This document shows positions 44,903 to 53,441 of a stretch of 64,000 nucleotides of DNA, piece by piece; the stretch's first letter is position 1; each line of letters opens with the position of its first letter. A program made the position numbers and the translations under genes. Origin of the DNA: Granulicella sp. WH15 (GTDB lineage Bacteria; Acidobacteriota; Terriglobia; Terriglobales; Acidobacteriaceae); the NCBI RefSeq assembly GCF_009914315.1, contig NZ_CP042596.1, positions 3,968,001-4,032,000 on the forward strand. The letters run 5' to 3'. The notes beneath the pieces are model-generated. The model worked only from the letters and a program-made list of their open reading frames with translations. It did not search any database and had not been told where the DNA came from.

Positions 44903-45658
44903 ATGCGCAAGCCTCTGATTGCTGGTAACTGGAAGATGTACAAGACTCCCAAGGAGTCGCTGGCCTTCCTCGAGCGTTTTCTGCCGCTGGTGGCCACCCA
45001 CACGCGCGACGAGATCGCCCTCTTCCCGACGATGTCTTCGCTGGGCTACGTCATCGAGGCAACGCACGGCACCAACGTCTCGGCCGGGGCGCAGACGATG
45101 CACTGGCTGAACGAAGGCCCGTACACCGGCCAGACCTCGCCGACGATGCTGGCCAGCATCCACTGCACCCATGTGCTGCTGGGCCACTCGGAACGGCGCA
45201 TCTACGCCAACGAGACCGACGAGATGGTGAACCTGAAGCTGAAGGCCGCCATCGGGCACGGTCTGGTGCCCATCGTCTGCGTAGGCGAGACGCTGGAGAA
45301 GCGGCAGAGCAACCTGACCGAAGCTGTGTTGCGCTGGCAGATCGCCAACGCGCTGAACGGCGTGGAGGCCGAGGGCTCAGAGGCCCTGGTCATCGCGTAC
45401 GAGCCTATCTGGGCGATCGGCACCGGCTCAACGGCGACACCGACGCAGGTCTCCGAAGCGCACCGGATCATCCGGCGCGAGATAGCGGAGCGGCTGGGGC
45501 AGGAGCGCGCGAACCAGACCCGCATCCTCTACGGCGGCTCGGTAAAGCCGGAGAATACGGCGATGCTGATGGCGCAGCCGGAGATCGACGGCGCGCTGGT
45601 CGGCGGGGCCAGCCTCGATCCGGACACCTTTGCCCGGATCGTCTGCTACGCCAGCTAA
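44903..45658 (+). CDS. tpiA: Triosephosphate isomerase
   Basis: Interconverts dihydroxyacetone phosphate and glyceraldehyde 3-phosphate. The 251-residue protein begins RKPLIAGNWKMYKT with the N and K active-site residues, has the catalytic His in VLLGHSERR, the catalytic Glu in VIAYEPIWAIGTG and the phosphate-binding GGSVKPEN and GALVGGASL loops. It is the last gene of the glycolytic group and is followed by a strong terminator. Confidence 0.97.
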   Translation: MRKPLIAGNWKMYKTPKESLAFLERFLPLVATHTRDEIALFPTMSSLGYVIEATHGTNVSAGAQTMHWLNEGPYTGQTSPTMLASIHCTHVLLGHSERRIYANETDEMVNLKLKAAIGHGLVPIVCVGETLEKRQSNLTEAVLRWQIANALNGVEAEGSEALVIAYEPIWAIGTGSTATPTQVSEAHRIIRREIAERLGQERANQTRILYGGSVKPENTAMLMAQPEIDGALVGGASLDPDTFARIVCYAS

Positions 45659-45672
45659 AGCAAGCAACGTAC

Positions 45673-45706
45673 GACGCCCTCTTCTGCCTGCGCGGAAGAG
45701 GGCGTC
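45673..45706. terminator. Terminator after tpiA
   Basis: A perfect 12-bp stem (GACGCCCTCTTC / GAAGAGGGCGTC) with a 10-nt loop, 14 nt after the tpiA stop. It also lies just downstream of the convergent small gene, so it can act for both. Confidence 0.75.
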
Positions 45707-45724
45707 TCTATCTGGGCCATCAGC

Positions 45725-45907
45725 CTAGTAGCGGCGGTAGGGGCGACGATGGTAACGCCTGTGGTAACGGCGATGGTAGCGATGGTGCGGGCCGACACGG
45801 ACCACGACCTGCGCGTTGGCGGGAGGGGTATAAACCGTGGCCAGCGATAGCGCCATCACGGCTCCCATGATCGTTCCGAGCATCCAGCGTTTCAGTCGGT
45901 GGGTCAC
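45725..45907 (-). CDS. Small secreted His/Arg/Tyr-rich protein
   Basis: A 60-residue product starting at GTG 45907, with GAGGAGAG 5 nt upstream. It has a signal peptide (MLGTIMGAVMALSLATVYTPPANA) and a very short mature part, QVVVRVGPHH followed by a YHRR repeat tail (HRRYHRRYHRRPYRRY). Such tails are seen in small periplasmic proteins that may bind metal or polyanions; no function is known. The frame is open upstream to 45958, but the ribosome-binding site supports 45907. Confidence 0.6.
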   Translation of the reverse strand: MTHRLKRWMLGTIMGAVMALSLATVYTPPANAQVVVRVGPHHRYHRRYHRRYHRRPYRRY

Positions 45908-46032
45908 TTGCACTCTCCTCGATTCAGCAGATTTTAGGGCCAAAGAATACCGATACATCTGGTGTGATGCGGCTTTTGCTACTGAGGATTTCAGGAGATC
46001 AGAAAAGATCTATCTGCCGGGCGCTTCGTACC

Positions 46033-46575
46033 TTATCGGACTACGCCCATCTGCTCCATCGGCCAATAGACGAAGGCCGCTTTGCCGAAGATGAGCCGCC
46101 GGTCCACCGGGCCAAAGTCCCGGCTATCGCTGGAGATCGACCGGTGATCGCCCATCACGAAGTACTCCGACGGCGGCACCGTCATCTCGGGCTGCGAGCG
46201 GTCGTCGCAGTAGCGGCTGGGAACATACGCCTCATCGAGGCGCTTACCGTTCAGGTAGACCATGCCGCGGTCGATCCGCACCCGGTCGCCAGGCAACCCG
46301 ATAACGCGCTTGATGTAGCTCTTGGAGTGATCGCGGGGGTACTCAAAGACAACAACATCGCCGCGATGCACCTCGCCGACCCGAAACGCCATCTTATTGA
46401 TGAACAGGCGATCCTGGTCCTCGAGGACGGGCAACATGCTGGTACCCTCCACCCGGACCGGTTGGTATAAAAATATGATGATGAACGCCGAGACCCCGAT
46501 GGATAGCGAAAGATCGCGCAACCAGGCGCGCACTCCGCCCCAACGCCCGTTCTTTCCGTCCTGCTCCATCATCAA
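46033..46575 (-). CDS. lepB: Signal peptidase I
   Basis: Cleaves signal peptides from exported proteins at the outer face of the inner membrane. The 180-residue protein has a single N-terminal membrane anchor (about residues 22-40), the catalytic Ser46 in VEGTSMLP, the general-base Lys89 in YIKRVIGLPGD, and the C-terminal box VMGDHRSISSDSRDFG. It is of the short type, without a large inserted domain. The start may be the first or third ATG; the difference is two residues. Confidence 0.94.
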   Translation of the reverse strand: MMMEQDGKNGRWGGVRAWLRDLSLSIGVSAFIIIFLYQPVRVEGTSMLPVLEDQDRLFINKMAFRVGEVHRGDVVVFEYPRDHSKSYIKRVIGLPGDRVRIDRGMVYLNGKRLDEAYVPSRYCDDRSQPEMTVPPSEYFVMGDHRSISSDSRDFGPVDRRLIFGKAAFVYWPMEQMGVVR

Positions 46576-46803
46576 CCTCGGCCCAACCTCGTTCCTTCGA
46601 CACTCTACACTACGGACCCGGAAGTTATCCGGCGAGGCGTTGTCCGTCCTAACTGTTAGACGAAGAAAAAGCGAGTTCGCTTACGGGGTTTAACACCACT
46701 TCTGCCCGCCACGACATTTGCATATGCCCTACCGTATATCGCCTCGGGTATGATGGGTGCGACCTCCTAGAGCTAGAATAAAAGAGACTGGCGGCAACGA
46801 ACT

Positions 46804-47817
46804 ATGGCGACGCTCACAATGATGGATCAGGCACCTCTAGAGAACCCCGAAAAGAACTCCGAAAAGCCCGGTAAATCCTTGAACGGCGCGGCTCCTCGCG
46901 TCGGCGGCAGAGACCTGCACGCCCTCACCACCGAGAGCGCTAACAGCGCCTCCGAGGGACTCGATACCAAGTCGGCCCTTGAGATTGCCCGGATCATCAA
47001 CCACGAGGACAGCAAGATCACGGCCGCGGTCAAAAAGGCGCTGCCGGAGATCGCCATCGTGATCGACACGGTAGCCCGCTCGCTGCGCGACGGCGGCCGC
47101 CTGATCTACGTTGGCGCAGGCTCCAGCGGACGCATCTCGGCGCTCGACGCGTCGGAGTGCCCGCCCACGTTCTCGACCGCTCCGGCGCAGGTGCAGTACA
47201 TCATGGCCGGCGGTCCCAAGGCTTTGGCTTCGGCCTCGGACGTGAACGAGGACTCGCCCGAGATCGGCCAGCGCGACATCGCGCGGCGGCGGCCGACCCG
47301 TAAGGACATCGTCGTCGGCGTCTCAGCCAGCGGAACCACCCCCTACGTGGTGGGCGCGGTGGAGTATGCGCGGGCGCGCGGCGCCAAAACGGCCTGCGTC
47401 ACCTGCAATCTGGACACGCCGCTCTCCGATGTCTCGGATACGAGCATCGTCGTGGAGGTGGGGCCGGAGGTCATCTCGGGCTCGACCCGCATGAAGGCCT
47501 CGACCGCGCAGAAGATGGTGCTGAACATGATCACCACCGGCGCTATGACCCGGCTGGGCTATGTGTACGAGAATCTGATGGTGAACGTGCACATGAAGAA
47601 CGCCAAGCTGGTCGAGCGCGGCATCCGCGTGCTGATGCACGTCTGCGATATCGACCGGGATACGGCGATTCGGACGATCAAATCTGCGGGCAAGTCGATT
47701 CCGATTGCGCTGGTGATGCTGAAGGCTCAGGTGGACAAGATGGAGGCGGTGCGGCGGCTGTCGAAGTCGGACGGCAACGTGCGGCTGGCCATCGATGACT
47801 CACGGCTCGAACTTTAG
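46804..47817 (+). CDS. murQ: N-acetylmuramic acid 6-phosphate etherase
   Basis: Cleaves the lactyl ether of MurNAc 6-phosphate to give GlcNAc 6-phosphate and lactate, in peptidoglycan recycling. The 337-residue product has an SIS domain with YVGAGSSGRISALDASECPP and VGVSASGTTPYVVGA, plus the downstream STRMKASTAQKMVLNMI and NVHMKNAKL motifs. About 35 extra N-terminal residues rich in Pro/Lys/Glu precede the domain. It is divergent from lepB and followed after 50 nt by the ccmC-like gene. Confidence 0.95.
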   Translation: MATLTMMDQAPLENPEKNSEKPGKSLNGAAPRVGGRDLHALTTESANSASEGLDTKSALEIARIINHEDSKITAAVKKALPEIAIVIDTVARSLRDGGRLIYVGAGSSGRISALDASECPPTFSTAPAQVQYIMAGGPKALASASDVNEDSPEIGQRDIARRRPTRKDIVVGVSASGTTPYVVGAVEYARARGAKTACVTCNLDTPLSDVSDTSIVVEVGPEVISGSTRMKASTAQKMVLNMITTGAMTRLGYVYENLMVNVHMKNAKLVERGIRVLMHVCDIDRDTAIRTIKSAGKSIPIALVMLKAQVDKMEAVRRLSKSDGNVRLAIDDSRLEL

Positions 47818-47867
47818 TTCGACGACGAACTCCGAAATTCATAAATAGCGATAGGGGAGCTGATTGG

Positions 47868-48599
47868 ATGAGCGCGAAGGGCAGACTGGTCCGCTGGATC
47901 GCATTCTTCATCACCCTCGGTCTGCTGGGATACAGCCTCAGCGTGGCTCTCTGGGCTTCGCCACCCGATGCGGACCAGGGCAACATGATTCGCGCCTTTT
48001 ATTACCATTTTCCGAACTGGATCGGCGCTTCCGTCTTCCTTCCTCTGAATCTGATTGCGTCTGTGGCTTACCTGATCCTGCGAAACAAAGACACTACGGC
48101 TGCAATCCAGGCAGACGCACTAGCACTTGCCACGGCTGAGATGGGCGTTCTCTACTGCACCCTCGGTCTTGTATCGGGTTCTCTCTGGGGCAAGGAGGAG
48201 TGGGGAATCTGGTGGACATGGGATGCCCGCCTGACGACCACGCTGATGCTTTGGGCGATCTACATCAGTTATCTGCTCGTGCGGCATGTAAGCTCCGGCT
48301 CGAATCGAGCGACCATCTGCGCCGTTCTTGCAATCTTCGGGTTCTGCGATATCCCTATCGTTTACATGTCGACCCGCTGGTGGCGCACGCAGCATCCCGC
48401 TCCCGTATTTGGCGGCGAAGGCTCTATCGCTCCCAGCATCGCCCTCCCTGTCTGGTGGAATGTGCTCGCCTGGGTTGCATGGGGACTTCTGGTCGCCAGC
48501 GTCCGGTATGCAGCCGAGTTACGTCGCCAGCAGAATGAAGAGGCAGAGGCGTTGGATATGATTCGCTCACTGGAAGGTCAGGAATCGCAACATGCATAA
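47868..48599 (+). CDS. ccmC: CcmC-like heme exporter/cytochrome c biogenesis protein
   Basis: A 243-residue inner-membrane protein with about six helices. The heme-handling tryptophan-rich motif is clear in KEEWGIWWTWDARLTTTLML. Conserved histidines flank it (FYYHFPNW; the later WRTQHPAP). CcmC presents heme to CcmE on the periplasmic side for cytochrome c maturation. The stop overlaps the start of the next small gene by 8 nt. Other ccm genes (ccmA, ccmB, ccmE) are not in the window. Confidence 0.88.
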   Translation: MSAKGRLVRWIAFFITLGLLGYSLSVALWASPPDADQGNMIRAFYYHFPNWIGASVFLPLNLIASVAYLILRNKDTTAAIQADALALATAEMGVLYCTLGLVSGSLWGKEEWGIWWTWDARLTTTLMLWAIYISYLLVRHVSSGSNRATICAVLAIFGFCDIPIVYMSTRWWRTQHPAPVFGGEGSIAPSIALPVWWNVLAWVAWGLLVASVRYAAELRRQQNEEAEALDMIRSLEGQESQHA

Positions 48600-48774
48600 C
48601 ATCCTGGTCTTCCTGCCTGCTATTTTTCCGTTCGATCCCGCCATCGACACGCCCCTGGGCCATCGAAACCTGGTGCTGATTTACGACCTGACATGGGGTT
48701 TGCAGTTCGGTTATGCCGTATACGCCATTTACACCTGGCGAGTGGCCAGCAGACAGAAGCCACCTCAAAAGTAA
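48592..48774 (+). CDS. Small membrane protein downstream of ccmC (CcmD-like candidate)
   Basis: A 60-residue product with an N-terminal hydrophobic stretch (ILVFLPAIFPF) and one C-terminal membrane helix (DLTWGLQFGYAVYAIYTW) followed by a basic tail. Its size, single helix, basic tail and overlap with ccmC suggest a role like that of CcmD, the small partner of CcmABC. Sequence alone does not prove it. Confidence 0.6.
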   Translation: MHNILVFLPAIFPFDPAIDTPLGHRNLVLIYDLTWGLQFGYAVYAIYTWRVASRQKPPQK

Positions 48775-48884
48775 CGAAACATTACTCCCTGGAGCTTAGG
48801 CCCATAGAAACGGGGCGAAACTCCAAGCGCAGACGTACCCGTCCAGATACCCATTTCCACCCCAAACAGCCGTAAACTGATGCG

Positions 48885-50165
48885 ATGGACAAGTTTGTTG
48901 TACGCGGCGGCAATCCGCTTCTCGGCACCATCAAAGTCTCCGGCGCAAAGAACTCGGCGCTGCCCTGCATGGCGGCCGCCATCCTCACCGAAGACGAGGT
49001 CATCCTCGAAAATATCCCGCAGGTGCAGGATATCGAGACCGAGCGCAAGCTGCTGGTGTCGATGGGCGCGGAGGTCCAGCTAGGCTACGGCCGCGCGCAG
49101 CACCGCACCCACATCCGCTGCGCCCTGCTCTCCGACCCCGTCGCCAAGTACGAGATCGTGAAGACCATGCGGGCCAGCTCGCTGGTGCTGGGGCCGCTCA
49201 TCGCGCGGACCGGCATGGCGCGCGTGGCGATGCCGGGTGGATGCGCCATCGGCGGACGCCCCATCGACCTGCACCTGAAGGCGCTCGAAGCGATGGGCGC
49301 GAAGATCACGCAGGACCACGGCTATCTCGAGGCGCGCGCGGACCGTCTGCGCGGGGCGCACATCGTCTTCGACAAGATCACCGTGACGGGCACAGAAGAT
49401 ATCCTGATGGCCGCCGTTCTCGCGGAGGGCGAGACCCTGCTCGAGAACTGCGCGCGCGAACCCGAAGTGACCGACTTGGCCGCCTTGCTGACTGCGATGG
49501 GTGCGGAGATCGAAGGCGCGGGTACATCGACGATCAAGGTAAAGGGCGTGGCCAAACTGCACGGCGCACGCCACCGCATCAACCCCGACCGCATCGAAGC
49601 GGGCACGTTCCTGCTGGCGGGTGCGATTACGGGCGGCGACCTGAACGTGGACTGCTGCAACCCAGACCACCTGGGCGCGCTGCTGCTGAAGCTGGAGCAG
49701 TGCGGCGTCAAGATCGACGTCGGCGAGGACCACGTGCGCGTGCGCTCGGGCGGCACGCTGAAGGCCGCCGATATCTCGACCGAGGAGTACCCCGGCTTCC
49801 CGACCGACATGCAGGCGCAGTTCATGGCGCTGGCCACACAGGCCGAGGGCACGACGACCGTGACTGAGAACATCTTCGAGAACCGTTTTATGCACGTGCA
49901 GGAGCTGAACCGCATGGGCGCGAACATCACGGTGCAGGGCCGGGTGGCGACGGTGCGGGGCAAGACGCCGTTGCAGTCGGCGGCGGTGATGTGCTCGGAC
50001 CTGCGGGCGTCGGCGTCGCTGGTGCTGGCGGCGCTGGTGGCCGATGGCGAGTCGATTTTGGACCGGGTGTACCACATGGATCGCGGGTACGAACGGATTG
50101 AGGAGAAGCTGCGCGGAGTTGGCGCGCAGATTCGTCGCATGGGCGACGTCTTCGCCAAGAAGTAG
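48885..50165 (+). CDS. murA: UDP-N-acetylglucosamine 1-carboxyvinyltransferase
   Basis: Catalyses the first committed step of peptidoglycan synthesis, adding enolpyruvate to UDP-GlcNAc. The 426-residue length is normal. It has the N-terminal GTIKVSGAKNSALPCMAA, the catalytic Cys120 in MPGGCAIGGRPIDLHL (the fosfomycin target), and late conserved segments EEYPGFPTDMQAQFMAL and NRFMHVQELNRMGA. The Cys rather than Asp predicts fosfomycin sensitivity of this enzyme. Composite repeat R5 follows. Confidence 0.96.
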   Translation: MDKFVVRGGNPLLGTIKVSGAKNSALPCMAAAILTEDEVILENIPQVQDIETERKLLVSMGAEVQLGYGRAQHRTHIRCALLSDPVAKYEIVKTMRASSLVLGPLIARTGMARVAMPGGCAIGGRPIDLHLKALEAMGAKITQDHGYLEARADRLRGAHIVFDKITVTGTEDILMAAVLAEGETLLENCAREPEVTDLAALLTAMGAEIEGAGTSTIKVKGVAKLHGARHRINPDRIEAGTFLLAGAITGGDLNVDCCNPDHLGALLLKLEQCGVKIDVGEDHVRVRSGGTLKAADISTEEYPGFPTDMQAQFMALATQAEGTTTVTENIFENRFMHVQELNRMGANITVQGRVATVRGKTPLQSAAVMCSDLRASASLVLAALVADGESILDRVYHMDRGYERIEEKLRGVGAQIRRMGDVFAKK

Positions 50166-50178
50166 CTGAAAGAAGAAA

Positions 50179-50342
50179 CACGCGCAGCGTCCAAAACCCC
50201 ACGAAGTGGTGCCCGCCCGGCATGAGGGCGCTTTTGCTGTTGCTTATGAGCAAAAGACGTCCTGCCGGACGGGCCCGCTACGCGCAAAGCGGGCGTTCAC
50301 ACGCCTTTTTAAAGCTTCGCGTGGTCCTCCCGTTGGTCGGGA
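50179..50342. repeat. Composite repeat, site R5 (modules A and D)
   Basis: Module A at 50179-50236 has an altered second hairpin: CCAC-GAA-GTGG instead of GCAC-GAA-GTGC, a paired change that keeps base pairing. Its first hairpin keeps the stem but has a GCA loop. Module D at 50259-50342 includes GTCC-TGCC-GGAC, GGCGT-TCAC-ACGCC and CCCG-TTGGT-CGGG hairpins. Confidence 0.78.
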
Positions 50343-50349
50343 AGAAAAT

Positions 50350-51456
50350 CTACAACCCGGCCCGCGTCTCTTCGGCCATGTAATCCACCACCGCCTTTAA
50401 ATCTCCCGTCTCGCGAAAGACCTTCAACTGCCGATCCGCCCCCGACCCACGCTCCAGCATCGTGTGGATATACCCAATCTGTTCCCGGCACCCCAGCTCA
50501 TCCAGCACATCATCCACAAAGGCCAGGTACTCCTCCTCGAAGAGCTGCCGGACGGGCACCTCAATCTGCTTGCCGAAGTCAATCAGCTTGCCATCGAGCC
50601 CATACCGCACCGCCCTGAACTTGTTCTCCATAATGAGCGCCCGCGAGTACTGCCGATAGTCGAGATTGCGCGAGTGCAGCAGCCAGAGCTTCGCCGCCGT
50701 CGCCTGAATCAGCGCGGCAATCGCAATCGACTCCTCCGCCCGCAGAGGAATATCGCAGATCCTCACCTCCACCGTATCGAAGAAAGGATGCGGCCGGATG
50801 TCCCACCAGATCTTCTTGGCGTTGTCGATGCAGTTGGTGCGGATCAGCAGGTTCACATAGCTCTCAAACTCCGAGTAGCTGGCAAACGTATCGGGCAGAT
50901 TAGTACGCGGAAAGTTCTCAAAGACCTTGGCCCGATAGCTCTTGTACCCGGTCTCCATCCCCAGCCAGAACGGCGAGTTGGTCGAGAGTGCAAGAATATG
51001 CGGCAAGAAATACCTCAACGAGTTCATCACCCGAATAGCTGCCTCGCGGTCCTCGATGCCGACGTGAACGTGCAGGCCGAAGATAAGGTTCGAGCGCGCT
51101 ACCAGTTGCAAATCTTCAACCACCTGCGCGTAACGCGGATCGGGATAGATCTCCTGCGAGCGCCAGTCGGCGAAGGGATGCGTAGCCCCGGCCACCAGCC
51201 GCAGTCCATGTTCTTCGGCCAGGTTGATCATGTTGCGGCGCAGGTCGTAGAGATCCTCCTGCGCCTCCTTGATATTGCGGCAGACACGCGTACCCACCTC
51301 GATGACGGACTGGTGCATCTCGGCCTTGACGCGCTCCTCGAGCCGCAGTTTGCCCTTGGCCAGCATCTCGGTCGCAATGTGCGAGCGCAGATCCCGCGTC
51401 TCCGGGTCGATCGTCTGGTACTCCTCTTCAATACCCAGCGAAAATGTGGGACGCAT
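50350..51456 (-). CDS. Carboxylate-amine ligase, GCS2/YbdK family
   Basis: A 368-residue member of the glutamate-cysteine ligase 2-like family, which forms amide bonds using ATP. Family features: RPTFSLGIEEEYQTIDPETRDL at the N-terminus (read as GIEEEYQ), AEMHQSVIEVGTRVC, LRLVAGATHPFADW, FGLHVHVGI and WWDIRPHPFFDTVEVRICD. The GGAGG box 5 nt upstream supports ATG 51456. It is the last of three minus-strand genes: esterase, ATP-grasp, amidoligase. The substrate is unknown. Confidence 0.88.
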   Translation of the reverse strand: MRPTFSLGIEEEYQTIDPETRDLRSHIATEMLAKGKLRLEERVKAEMHQSVIEVGTRVCRNIKEAQEDLYDLRRNMINLAEEHGLRLVAGATHPFADWRSQEIYPDPRYAQVVEDLQLVARSNLIFGLHVHVGIEDREAAIRVMNSLRYFLPHILALSTNSPFWLGMETGYKSYRAKVFENFPRTNLPDTFASYSEFESYVNLLIRTNCIDNAKKIWWDIRPHPFFDTVEVRICDIPLRAEESIAIAALIQATAAKLWLLHSRNLDYRQYSRALIMENKFRAVRYGLDGKLIDFGKQIEVPVRQLFEEEYLAFVDDVLDELGCREQIGYIHTMLERGSGADRQLKVFRETGDLKAVVDYMAEETRAGL

Positions 51457-51575
51457 CCAACCTCCAGACAAAAAACCCAATGCAGATAAGGTAGACAGAA
51501 ATAAGTAACAATAAAAGTACTTTTTCGCCTTGATCCAGCCTTTATCCGTCTTATCCGCGTTGGGCTTTTCCTAAT

Positions 51576-52586
51576 CTACTTCTTCCTGGCAACGGGCTTC
51601 TTCTTCGCCGCCGACTTGGCCGCTTTCTTCTCGTCCTTGTTCTCGACCTTGGCCGGACTACCGTTCAAGAAGCTCGCCCAGTTCAGCTCCGGCAGCCTGC
51701 CCGCGTGCTTCGCCTTCTTGACCGCCAGCTTGGCTACCGTGTTGACAATCCACTCGAAGCTCTCCTTGCCGACCGAGTGCAGGTCCGCGTCCGGCGCGGG
51801 GTTCATGAAGTCGATGGCGTAAGGAACACCGTCCTCGACGGCAAACTCGACCGTGTTCAGGTCGTACCCCAACGCCTTGCAGAGAGTGAGTGCGTCCTTC
51901 TTCACCCGAGCCAGCAGCGTCGGCGAGTAGCGCGGCGGGTCTTGGATATACCGCTCATGGTGCGGCCGCCGAGGATCGTAAGACATGATCCGCACCTCCG
52001 ACTGTCCAACCACGTAGCAGCGGAAATACTCCTTGAAGTTGACCGCCGCCTGCAGCGTCATGCACAGGTCGCGCGTCTGGTCGTAGGCGTGGAAGAACTC
52101 CTCGGGTGAGTGGACGTGAAAGACGTCGCGCCAGCCGCCGCCGTCGTGCGGCTTCAGGAAGGCGGGGAACTTCACGTAGTCGAAGATATCCTGCCAGTCC
52201 AGCGGGTATTCGAGGTTGCGCAGGCTGCTCTCGTCGATATCGCGCGGAAAGGCCTTGTGCGGCAGCAGCACCGTGCGCGGCACGGCGACGCCCAGCTTCG
52301 CGGCCAGCGCGTAGTTGAAGAACTTGTCGTCGGCCGACCACCAGAAAGGATTGTTGATGACCTGCGTGCCCGTAAGCACAGCGTTTTTCAGGTAAGCCCG
52401 GTAGAAGGGCAGGTCGTGCGAGATGCGGTCCACGATCACCGAGTAGCCCGAAGGCTCCCCCATTTTGAGGCCGCCGACCTCGACGAACTCAGCCCGAATG
52501 CCGTCGATCTCCATCGAGTTGATCCGCTCGACCAACGCACCGGGAAAGGTGTTCTCCCGACCGAACAACACGCCGATTTTTTTCAT
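51576..52586 (-). CDS. ATP-grasp (RimK-like) ligase
   Basis: A 336-residue protein of the ATP-grasp fold, which joins carboxylates to amines or thiols through an acyl-phosphate. It starts KKIGVLFGRENTFPGALVERI, with grasp elements KFPAFLKPHDGGGWRDVF (glycine-rich loop), the strand KEYFRCYVVGQSEVRIM and the metal-binding segment NTVEFAVEDGVPYAIDFMNP. The C-terminus is Lys/Ala-rich (KKAAKSAAKKKPVARKK). It lies between the esterase gene (46-nt gap) and the amidoligase gene, which points to a joint pathway. Confidence 0.87.
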   Translation of the reverse strand: MKKIGVLFGRENTFPGALVERINSMEIDGIRAEFVEVGGLKMGEPSGYSVIVDRISHDLPFYRAYLKNAVLTGTQVINNPFWWSADDKFFNYALAAKLGVAVPRTVLLPHKAFPRDIDESSLRNLEYPLDWQDIFDYVKFPAFLKPHDGGGWRDVFHVHSPEEFFHAYDQTRDLCMTLQAAVNFKEYFRCYVVGQSEVRIMSYDPRRPHHERYIQDPPRYSPTLLARVKKDALTLCKALGYDLNTVEFAVEDGVPYAIDFMNPAPDADLHSVGKESFEWIVNTVAKLAVKKAKHAGRLPELNWASFLNGSPAKVENKDEKKAAKSAAKKKPVARKK

Positions 52587-52632
52587 CTCACGCTCCAGAT
52601 TGCAGCTTCGGTTGCAGTCTCGCACGCCTGCG

Positions 52633-53343
52633 TTACAGATAAGTCCGTACCATCCGCCTCCACCACTCCCACTCGTGGCTGGCCCCGTCGCCCCATACGT
52701 CGAGCCGACAGGGGATGCCCTTAGCCCACATGATGGCGGCCAGCCGCTCGTTCTCGTCCCAGCAGTGATCGTGGTGCCCCGTGGCCAGCACGTACGTCCC
52801 CCTACGATAGCGGTCGAGAAACCAGGAGTCGGTCATGTTGGGCAGGTAGTGCGTCGGCAGGTTGAAGTAGCAATCCTCGTCGTAGTAGCCGCGCAGAAAG
52901 CCCGATACATCGAACGCGCCGCTCATCGAAAGAAAGCCGGAAAAGACATCCGGGTGTCGCAGCGCGATGTTGGCCGCGTGGTATCCGCCGAAGCTGCAAC
53001 CCACCGCCGCCAGCGTGGGCGCGGGGTTGCGCTGCCGGATGAAGGGCAGCACCTCGTTCATCACGTAAGCCTCGTACTGCATGTGGCGGGCGATGCGCCA
53101 GCGCGGCGGCACGTCGCGGTTGTACCAACTCTCGCCGTCAACCGAGTCCACGCAGTAGAGCTGCAACCGGCCCGCCTCGATCTCGCCTGCGACCGAGCCG
53201 ACCATGTCACGGTCCTCAAACTCGTAGAAACGCCCGCACGAGGTAGGAAAGACCAACGCGGGCAGCCCCGCATGGCCAAAGACAAGCAGCTCCATATCCC
53301 GGCCCAGACTGGGCGAAAACCACCTGCGATAGTCCCGCTGCAT
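52633..53343 (-). CDS. Esterase-like alpha/beta hydrolase
   Basis: About 236 residues of the putative-esterase (COG4947-like) group. The nucleophile elbow is AAVGCSFGGYHAANIAL (G-x-S-x-G); the likely acid and base are in RYRRGTYVLATGHHDHCW and the C-terminal DGASHEWEWW. It lacks a signal peptide and should be cytoplasmic. GAGGGG 7 nt upstream supports ATG 53343. It is the first gene of the esterase/ATP-grasp/amidoligase operon, divergent from the second hydrolase gene. Confidence 0.85.
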   Translation of the reverse strand: MQRDYRRWFSPSLGRDMELLVFGHAGLPALVFPTSCGRFYEFEDRDMVGSVAGEIEAGRLQLYCVDSVDGESWYNRDVPPRWRIARHMQYEAYVMNEVLPFIRQRNPAPTLAAVGCSFGGYHAANIALRHPDVFSGFLSMSGAFDVSGFLRGYYDEDCYFNLPTHYLPNMTDSWFLDRYRRGTYVLATGHHDHCWDENERLAAIMWAKGIPCRLDVWGDGASHEWEWWRRMVRTYL

Positions 53344-53441
53344 CCACACGCCCCTCTGCTAGTCTTGAGCCATCGTACCGTACCCTCGGCATCTGATATA
53401 TTTCTAAGTTCGTTCCACTGTTTGCAGGAGTTGTTCCCGAT

